From: Pseudomonadota bacterium
GTDB taxonomy: Bacteria > Pseudomonadota > Alphaproteobacteria > Ferrovibrionales > Ferrovibrionaceae
DNA: 9,765 nt
Direction: 5' to 3'
Assembly: GCA_023433835.1 (NCBI GenBank)
Contig: JAEYTW010000806.1
Coordinates: forward strand, 1 to 9,765
In this document: piece after piece, positions 5,949 through 9,765 of the stretch
Position numbering within the stretch: position 1 is the stretch's first letter
How the letters are laid out: every line of letters begins with the position of its first letter
Translations under genes and position numbers: made by a program
The notes under the pieces: model-generated
Database searches by the model: none
Seen by the model: only the letters and a program-made list of their open reading frames with translations
Told to the model about the DNA's origin: nothing

Positions 5949-5997
5949 AGTTTATAGGGACTATGCATTTGAGCGATTAAGCGGCGCCTCGCATAGT
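5943..5997. promoter_or_regulatory. candidate operator array upstream of the ABM/VOC pair
   Basis: Three TATGC half-sites lie in 55 bp: GCATAAA (5943-5949), ACTATGC (5960-5966) and GCATAGT (5991-5997). The last two form a perfect 7-bp inverted repeat whose arms are 31 bp apart, about three helical turns. The first overlaps the LysR stop codon and is also half of an 11-bp palindrome (ATAAA, G, TTTAT, 5945-5955). Spaced half-sites upstream of a target gene are typical of LysR operators. The assignment to the adjacent LysR protein is inference. Confidence 0.45.
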
Positions 5998-6029
5998 GCG
6001 GCGGTAGATATCGCCTGGAGGGCCTTCCC

Positions 6030-6338
6030 ATGATCGTCACGGTGTTTCGCTCGCGCCTCAATCCGGCGGCGCAGGAAGAGTATGGCGCGATGGCCGCCGA
6101 CATGAGCGCCCTGGCGCGGGAAATACCGGGCTATGTCTCGCACAAGGGGTTCGTCGCGGAAGACGGCGAGCGGGTGACGATCGTCGAGTTCGCCTCGGAG
6201 GCGGCGCTGCAGGCCTGGAAGCGCCATCCGGCGCATATCGAGGCCAAGAAGCTCGGTTTCACGAAATTCTTCAGCGCCTTCAGCTATCAGGTCTGCAGCG
6301 TCGTCCATGCCCGCGCTTGGACGGGCAGGGCAGGCTGA
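6030..6338 (+). CDS. ABM-family small protein (antibiotic biosynthesis monooxygenase-like)
   Basis: A 102-residue dimeric alpha-beta barrel protein. The order fits the ABM fold: strand MIVTVFRSRL (1-10), helix with NPAAQEEYGAMAADM (11-25), strand GYVSHKGFVAEDGERVTIVEF (34-54), helix EAALQAWKRHPAHIEAKKLG (57-76) and a last strand FSAFSYQVCSVV (81-92). The AWKRHPAH segment (62-69) with Trp63, His66 and His69 is the usual family signature. Members include cofactor-free quinol monooxygenases, haem-degrading enzymes and proteins of unknown role, so the reaction is open. GGAGGG at 6017-6022 lies seven bases before the ATG. Its TGA shares one base with the ATG of the VOC gene, so the two are translationally coupled. 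The usual end would be near residue 92; the last ten residues may be a run-on into the coupling site. Confidence 0.88.
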   Translation: MIVTVFRSRLNPAAQEEYGAMAADMSALAREIPGYVSHKGFVAEDGERVTIVEFASEAALQAWKRHPAHIEAKKLGFTKFFSAFSYQVCSVVHARAWTGRAG

Positions 6339-6973
6339 TGCAGCTCGATCACCTGACGATCATCGCCCCCGACCTGGCGGCGGGTGCCGCGCATGTCCGC
6401 GACCTGCTCGGGGTGGAGATGCCGGTGGGCGGCAGCCATCCGCAGATGGGTACCCACAATCTGCTGCTGCGGCTGGGCGACGACGTGTTCCTCGAGGTCA
6501 TCGCCGTCGATCCGGCGGTGGCCGAGCCGGCGCGCCGCCGCTGGTTCGGACTGGACGATGCGGCCGCGGTGCGGCGGGACTGGCATGCCGGAAACCGCCT
6601 GCGCGGCTGGGTTGCCAGGACCGGCGACATCGATGCCGTGCTGGCCGCACATGGCGACATCCTCGGGCAAAAGGCGGCGGTGTCGCGCGGAGATCGGCAC
6701 TGGCTGTTCGGTGTCCCGGCCGATGGGCGCCTGCCGTTGGACGGTATCGCACCCTCGGTCATCGATTGGGGCGTGCGCGGCCACCCTGTCGAGGCGATGG
6801 CCGATCTGGGACTGGCGCTGGCCGAGGTCACGATCGAGCATCCCGATCCGGCCGCGGTCGAGGCAGTCCATCGGCGGCTGGACCTGCGCAACCCGCCGCG
6901 GGTGCGGCAGGGGCCGCGGCTGCGCCATCGGGCGTCGGTCCGGACGCCGATAGGCATGCGGGAACTTTACTAG
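6338..6973 (+). CDS. VOC-superfamily protein, glyoxalase-like domain
   Basis: A 211-residue protein of the vicinal-oxygen-chelate superfamily, of the glyoxalase-like type that carries a GGxHPxMGTHN motif. It opens MQLDHLTIIAPDLAAGA, with His5 at the usual metal-ligand position. GGSHPQMGTHNLLLRLGDD (31-49) and FLEVIAVDP (51-59) follow, with His40 and Glu53 as further candidate ligands. The second half (about 95-200) is more divergent, ending in a basic tail. Members act on small hydrophobic or carbonyl substrates, but most are uncharacterised, so no substrate is assigned. I chose the ATG at 6338 rather than the TTG at 6317: it overlaps the ABM stop (TGATG), has AGGGCAGG at 6327-6334 and gives the normal domain start. 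The stop codon overlaps that of the convergent fRMsr gene within a single CTAG. Confidence 0.88.
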   Translation: MQLDHLTIIAPDLAAGAAHVRDLLGVEMPVGGSHPQMGTHNLLLRLGDDVFLEVIAVDPAVAEPARRRWFGLDDAAAVRRDWHAGNRLRGWVARTGDIDAVLAAHGDILGQKAAVSRGDRHWLFGVPADGRLPLDGIAPSVIDWGVRGHPVEAMADLGLALAEVTIEHPDPAAVEAVHRRLDLRNPPRVRQGPRLRHRASVRTPIGMRELY

Positions 6974-7491
6974 CGGCCGACGGCGTCAGGACCGGGCTGG
7001 CCGGCCGGATAGCTCGCGGTCAGATAGATCCGCGCGATCGTCTCGATGCCGGCCTGGTCGTCGGCATCGAAGCGCGCGGGCGTCGGGCTGTCGAGGTCGA
7101 TGACGCCGAGCACCGCGCCGTCGCGCAGCAGCGGCACCACGAGTTCCGAGCGCGAGGCGGCGTCGCAGGCGATATGGCCGGGGAAGGCATGGACATCCTC
7201 GACCAGGATCGAGGCTTTGCGTTCGACCGCCGTGCCGCAGACGCCGCGGCCGACCGGAATGCGCACGCAGGCGGGCTTGCCCTGGAACGGCCCGACCACC
7301 AGCCCGCCGCCGCGCATGAAATAGAAGCCGGCCCAGTTCAGGTCGGGCAGCGCATCGTAGAGCAGCGCCGAGGTATTGGCCGCGTTGGCGACCGGGTCGG
7401 TCTCGCCGTGCAGCAGGCCTTCGAGCTGCTGGGCCAGTTCGGCGTAGAACGTCGGCTTGTCGGTCGCGGCTATCGCCTGGGCCTGGAACAT
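6970..7491 (-). CDS. msrC: free methionine-(R)-sulfoxide reductase (fRMsr, GAF domain)
   Basis: A cytoplasmic enzyme that reduces free L-methionine-(R)-sulfoxide, complementing MsrA, which handles the S form. The 173-residue protein is a single GAF domain (about 15-158). Family marks are NWAGFYFM (52-59), GPFQGKPACVRIPVGRGVCG (67-86) and VEDVHAFPGHIACDAASRSE (97-116). Cysteines 75, 85 and 109 have spacings of 10 and 24, the same as Cys84, Cys94 and Cys118 of the E. coli enzyme; Cys109 matches the catalytic one. SELVVPL (115-121) and GVIDLDSP (129-136) complete the fold. I chose Met at 7491 because AAGGAGA lies seven bases upstream and the frame beyond it runs into the transporter gene without homology. 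It is last in a minus-strand operon behind the DMT transporter (38-bp gap) and a GNAT gene. The C-terminal 12 residues are extra and polar. Confidence 0.94.
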   Translation of the reverse strand: MFQAQAIAATDKPTFYAELAQQLEGLLHGETDPVANAANTSALLYDALPDLNWAGFYFMRGGGLVVGPFQGKPACVRIPVGRGVCGTAVERKASILVEDVHAFPGHIACDAASRSELVVPLLRDGAVLGVIDLDSPTPARFDADDQAGIETIARIYLTASYPAGQPGPDAVGR

Positions 7492-7529
7492 CGGATGCTC
7501 TCCTTCTCGGCCGATCAGATAGGGTCTCT

Positions 7530-8369
7530 TCACGCCAGGCGCAACAGCGCGATGCCGGCGACGACCGCGGCGGCGGCCAGCCACCGCCACGGCCCCACGC
7601 GCTCCTTCAGGATGAAGGCGGCGAACAGGGTGGCGAACAACACGGATGTCTCGCGCAGCGAGGCGACCAGCGGCACCGGCGCGCGGGTCATCGCCCACAG
7701 CACGAGGATGTATGAGGTCACCGAGGCCGGGACGGCAAAGATCATGATCCGCCATTGGCGCGTGACCAGCGCGATCGGATTGCGCCGGCGCAGGCCCTGC
7801 ATCAGCGCGAACATGCAGCCGTTCAGCACCGAGACCATCAGGCCGTAGCCCGCGGCCGAGCCCGACTGGCGCACGCCCATCGCATCGATGAACGAATAGC
7901 AGCCGATCAGCACGGCGGACAGCAGCGCAGGCAGTACCGCCTTCATGCCGCCGCCGCCCCGCCGGCGCCCCTCCAGCGCCAGGATGATCATGCCGGCGGA
8001 GATCGCGGCGATGCCCGCCAACATCAGCGGCGTCGCCGGCTCGCCGATCAGCATCGCCGACAGCCCGGCGACGACCAGCGGCGCGCCGCCGCGGGCCAAC
8101 GGATAGGCCAGTGCGAAATCGCCGAACCTGTAGGCGGTCGTCAGCGCCTTGATCGAGGCGAGGTTGGCCACCACCGCCAGCGCCATCCACGGCAGGGCTT
8201 CCGTCCGCGGCAGCGGCACGAAGGCCAGCAGCGGCAGCGAGACCAGGCCGCAGCCGATGACGACGGCGGCGACGGCATCGTCGCGTGACGGGCTGACCTT
8301 GACGCCCGCATTCCAGCCGGCATGCAGCGCGGCGCGGGCCAGCGCCGCGAGGAAGACGATCAACTCCAT
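7530..8369 (-). CDS. DMT/EamA-family transporter, ten transmembrane segments
   Basis: A 279-residue inner-membrane protein of the drug/metabolite transporter superfamily, typically exporters of amino acids and metabolites. Hydrophobic segments are at about 2-18, 32-52, 60-80, 86-107, 112-133, 144-165, 172-192, 208-228, 232-254 and 261-278, the usual ten. The two EamA repeats show as YPLARGGAPLVVAGLSAMLIGE (ending at 110) and VASLRETSVLFATLFAAFILKE (ending at 256). LHAGWN (15-20) is the usual N-terminal motif. The poly-Gly/Arg loop at 135-142 separates the halves on the cytoplasmic side. The Met at 8369 starts the first helix; the frame extending to 8657 lies inside the GNAT gene on another frame and has no transporter character. 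It begins 11 bp after the GNAT stop, with only a weak GAGAT ahead of the ATG, so translation is probably coupled. Substrate and direction are not readable from sequence. Confidence 0.92.
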   Translation of the reverse strand: MELIVFLAALARAALHAGWNAGVKVSPSRDDAVAAVVIGCGLVSLPLLAFVPLPRTEALPWMALAVVANLASIKALTTAYRFGDFALAYPLARGGAPLVVAGLSAMLIGEPATPLMLAGIAAISAGMIILALEGRRRGGGGMKAVLPALLSAVLIGCYSFIDAMGVRQSGSAAGYGLMVSVLNGCMFALMQGLRRRNPIALVTRQWRIMIFAVPASVTSYILVLWAMTRAPVPLVASLRETSVLFATLFAAFILKERVGPWRWLAAAAVVAGIALLRLA

Positions 8370-8380
8370 GATCTCAGATC

Positions 8381-8875
8381 TCAGCCGGCCAATGCCCTCT
8401 GCAGGAACACCAGGTCGAGCCAGCGGCCGAACTTCTCGCCGACTTCGCGGAAATGCCCGACCTGCTCGAAGCCATGCCGGCGATGCAGCCGGACCGACGC
8501 CTCGTTGGACGCCTCGATGCCCGCGACCATCACGTGCTTGCCCAGGGCGGCCGCCGCCTCGATCAGGGGGCCGAGCAGGGCGGAGCCGAGCCCGAGGCCG
8601 CGCCGGTCGCCGCGGATGTAGATCGAATTCTCGACGGTGAAGCGATACCCCTCCCACGCCCGCCAGTCGCCGAAGCTGGCATAGCCCGCGACCTGGCCGT
8701 CGCGCTCGGCCACCAGCACCGGATAACCCGCCTGGCGCCGGGCATCGAGCCAGGCGCGGCGATCGGCAAGGTCGACCGGCGTCGAATTCCAGATCGCCGT
8801 GGTGGTCAGCACGGCATCGTTGTGGATGGCCAGGATTTCCGGCAGGTCGTCGTCACGGGCGTCGCGGATCAGCAT
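8381..8875 (-). CDS. GNAT N-acetyltransferase, phosphinothricin/YncA (MddA) type
   Basis: A 164-residue cytoplasmic N-acetyltransferase of the PAT/YncA group. It opens MLIRDARDDDLPEILAIHND and continues with TTTAIWNSTPVDLADRRAWL (24-43), GYASFGDWRAWEGYRFTVEN (64-83), the acetyl-CoA motif DRRGLGLGSALL (90-101), the substrate strand GKHVMVAGIEASN (112-124), and HGFEQVGHFREVGEKFGRWL (134-153). All are hallmarks of this group. Characterised members acetylate phosphinothricin and, in the YncA/MddA branch, methionine sulfone and methionine sulfoximine; which applies here is not shown. I prefer Met at 8875, the family start, although no Shine-Dalgarno is obvious. A GTG at 8920 would add 15 residues of no known homology. 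It leads the minus-strand operon with the DMT transporter and fRMsr, and diverges from the third LysR gene, its likely regulator. Confidence 0.92.
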   Translation of the reverse strand: MLIRDARDDDLPEILAIHNDAVLTTTAIWNSTPVDLADRRAWLDARRQAGYPVLVAERDGQVAGYASFGDWRAWEGYRFTVENSIYIRGDRRGLGLGSALLGPLIEAAAALGKHVMVAGIEASNEASVRLHRRHGFEQVGHFREVGEKFGRWLDLVFLQRALAG

Positions 8876-8904
8876 CGGCAAAGTCCAGCAAGATTTACGA
8901 GCCT

Positions 8905-8934
8905 CATATGACGGCCGCACCGATCATGGTTCAA
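8905..8934 (-). promoter_or_regulatory. candidate promoter of the GNAT-transporter-fRMsr operon
   Basis: Read on the minus strand, TTGAAC (8929-8934) and CATATG (8905-8910) are separated by 18 bp, giving a plausible -35 (four of six matches) and a weak -10. Transcription would start about 20-25 bp ahead of the preferred GNAT ATG. It would also exclude the GTG at 8920, which lies between the two boxes. Confidence 0.35.
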
Positions 8935-8960
8935 TGGGCTAGTACCCATGGCTTGCATGA
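8924..8960. promoter_or_regulatory. nested inverted repeats, candidate LysR operator
   Basis: ATGGG (8934-8938) pairs perfectly with CCCAT (8945-8949) across six bases. An outer pair TCATG (8924-8928) and CATGA (8956-8960) is centred within half a base of the inner one. The structure lies in the 98-bp gap between the GNAT operon and the divergent lysR gene. It covers the candidate -35 box of the operon, the expected place for a divergent LysR regulator to act. Confidence 0.45.
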
Positions 8961-8973
8961 GGATTTCTCATAG

Positions 8974-9765
8974 ATGGATGCCGACCTGCTGCACGCCTTC
9001 GACCAGGTCGCCCGCGAAGGCAGCTTCACCCGCGCCGCCGCCCGGCTCGACCTGACGCAAGGGGCGGTCTCCTTGCGCATCCAGGCGCTGGAGGCGCGGC
9101 TGGGCGGGCTGTTGTTTCGCCGCGGCCGGCGGCTGCAGCTGACCGATCGTGGCCGCCGCTTCCTGCCTTATGCCCGCCGGCTGCTGGCGATGTGGGGCGA
9201 AGGCGTCGAGGTGGCGCGGCTGGCCGGGCACGGCCAGGGCGGGCATCTGTCGATGGCGGTGCTGCGCTCGCAATCCTCGCTGCTGATGGGGCCGGTGGTC
9301 GAGCGGCTGCTGGCCGAGGACCCCGGCATGACCCTGGTGCTGCGCGAAGGGCTGCATCACGAACTGGTCGCGGCCCTGCACGACCGCGCCGTCGACCTGG
9401 CCATGCTGGCCTGGCCCAATCTCGATCCGCTGCTCGACCAGCCCTCGGTCGCGCTGACGGTCGCCGAACCCGTGGTGTTCGCGGTCAGCCCCGCCCTGTG
9501 GCCGCAGGCCGGCCCGGCGTCGATCGAGGCGGTGCTCGACGTGCTGCCGAGCTTCCTGCTGATGCGCTGGTGGCAGGTGACGCCCGACATCGTCATGGCG
9601 CTGGCCAGCCGCGCCCGCCATCACATCGAGGTGCCGATGGATGTCGGGCTGCATCTGGCGCTGGCCGGCTGCGGCGGCGGTTTCTTCCTGGCGCAGGAGG
9701 TCGCGCCCCATCTGGCCGCCGGGCGGCTGGTCGCGCCCGCCCTGACCGGCGTGCCGCGCCTCAGC
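8974..9765 (+). CDS. LysR-family transcriptional regulator, 3' end outside the window
   Basis: The frame is open from an ATG at 8974 to the window edge, 264 codons with no stop. It opens MDADLLHAFDQVAREGSFTR and AAARLDLTQGAVSLRIQALE (21-40), a textbook LysR helix-turn-helix, followed by the LLFRRGRRLQLTDRGRRFLP wing (46-65). An effector domain follows from about residue 80, with AVDLAMLAWPNLDPLL (134-149) and LALAGCGGGFFLAQEVAPHL (229-248). About 30-45 residues are probably missing for a full-length protein. The start is firm: an in-frame TAG immediately precedes the ATG, and GAGGA (8959-8963) is ten bases upstream. It diverges from the GNAT-transporter-fRMsr operon across 98 bp and is the likely regulator of that operon and of itself. 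The ligand is unknown; an oxidised methionine derivative is a guess. Confidence 0.94.
   Translation, partial: MDADLLHAFDQVAREGSFTRAAARLDLTQGAVSLRIQALEARLGGLLFRRGRRLQLTDRGRRFLPYARRLLAMWGEGVEVARLAGHGQGGHLSMAVLRSQSSLLMGPVVERLLAEDPGMTLVLREGLHHELVAALHDRAVDLAMLAWPNLDPLLDQPSVALTVAEPVVFAVSPALWPQAGPASIEAVLDVLPSFLLMRWWQVTPDIVMALASRARHHIEVPMDVGLHLALAGCGGGFFLAQEVAPHLAAGRLVAPALTGVPRLS

Noticed and set aside
6317..6337. TTG start seven codons upstream for the VOC gene
   Set aside because: The ATG at 6338 overlaps the ABM stop, has a ribosome binding site and gives the normal domain beginning.
6307..7848. 513-residue plus-strand open frame, the longest open frame in the window
   Set aside because: It crosses the VOC, fRMsr and transporter genes in the wrong frame or strand. 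The first part is Arg/Gly-rich and no domain is recognisable, whereas the real genes show full motifs.
7492..8190. N-terminal extension of the fRMsr frame
   Set aside because: The frame is open upstream but runs antiparallel to no known domain within the transporter gene; the ribosome binding site and homology both start at 7491.
8370..8657. N-terminal extension of the transporter frame
   Set aside because: It is Arg/Pro-rich and lies within the GNAT gene in another frame; membrane segments begin at 8369.
8876..8920. GTG start adding 15 residues to the PAT/YncA-type GNAT protein
   Set aside because: The family begins at the MLIRD methionine, and the extension lies inside the candidate promoter.
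8968..9711. 247-residue minus-strand open frame at the right end
   Set aside because: Antisense shadow of the third LysR gene, rich in Gln, His and Arg with no domain.
1..9765. CRISPR array, tRNA or rRNA gene, insertion sequence with terminal repeats, phage or defence module
   Set aside because: I looked for regularly spaced repeats, cloverleaf-like arms, transposase motifs and toxin-antitoxin pairs on both strands and found none I could support.

Overview
The window is high-GC DNA (for example 45 of 60 bases G+C at 9001-9060). Protein style, codon use and tight packing suggest a chromosomal region of an alphaproteobacterium with a large, regulator-rich genome. I cannot name the genus. No rRNA, tRNA, CRISPR array, phage module or intact insertion sequence is visible. 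Only the left end (about 1-360) differs in base composition: by hand count, 241-300 is 32/60 G+C and 301-360 is 25/60.

Layout, left to right: (i) 1-334, no convincing gene, possibly the tail of an unknown CDS. (ii) A minus-strand LysR regulator of the CrgA-like type (335-1309), then a 276-bp gap packed with small inverted repeats. (iii) A plus-strand run: a GNAT acetyltransferase (1586-2107), an unrecognised small helical protein (2171-2485) and an exported methionine sulfoxide reductase MsrA with a single cysteine (2585-3289). (iv) An AraC-type regulator (3247-4170, minus) that overlaps the end of msrA and diverges from a short-chain dehydrogenase (4264-4986). (v) A second LysR regulator (5031-5948), then a coupled pair: an antibiotic-biosynthesis-monooxygenase-like (ABM) protein (6030-6338) and a VOC/glyoxalase-like protein (6338-6973). 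(vi) A minus-strand operon read right to left: PAT/YncA-type GNAT acetyltransferase (8875-8381), DMT/EamA transporter (8369-7530) and free methionine-(R)-sulfoxide reductase (7491-6970). (vii) Divergent from that operon, a third LysR regulator (8974 onward) cut by the right edge.

The window is a series of small regulator-plus-enzyme modules. The most coherent theme is oxidised methionine. MsrA (S-sulfoxides, outside the cytoplasm) and fRMsr (free methionine R-sulfoxide, cytoplasm) lie 3.7 kb apart. The fRMsr operon also encodes an exporter-type transporter and an acetyltransferase from the group whose characterised members acetylate methionine sulfone and sulfoximine. That link is inference from family knowledge and gene order. 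Nothing here is clearly a wholly new system. The most testable new points are that operon, the one-cysteine exported MsrA, the TATGC-type half-sites around the second lysR gene, and the palindrome-rich gap at 1410-1560.
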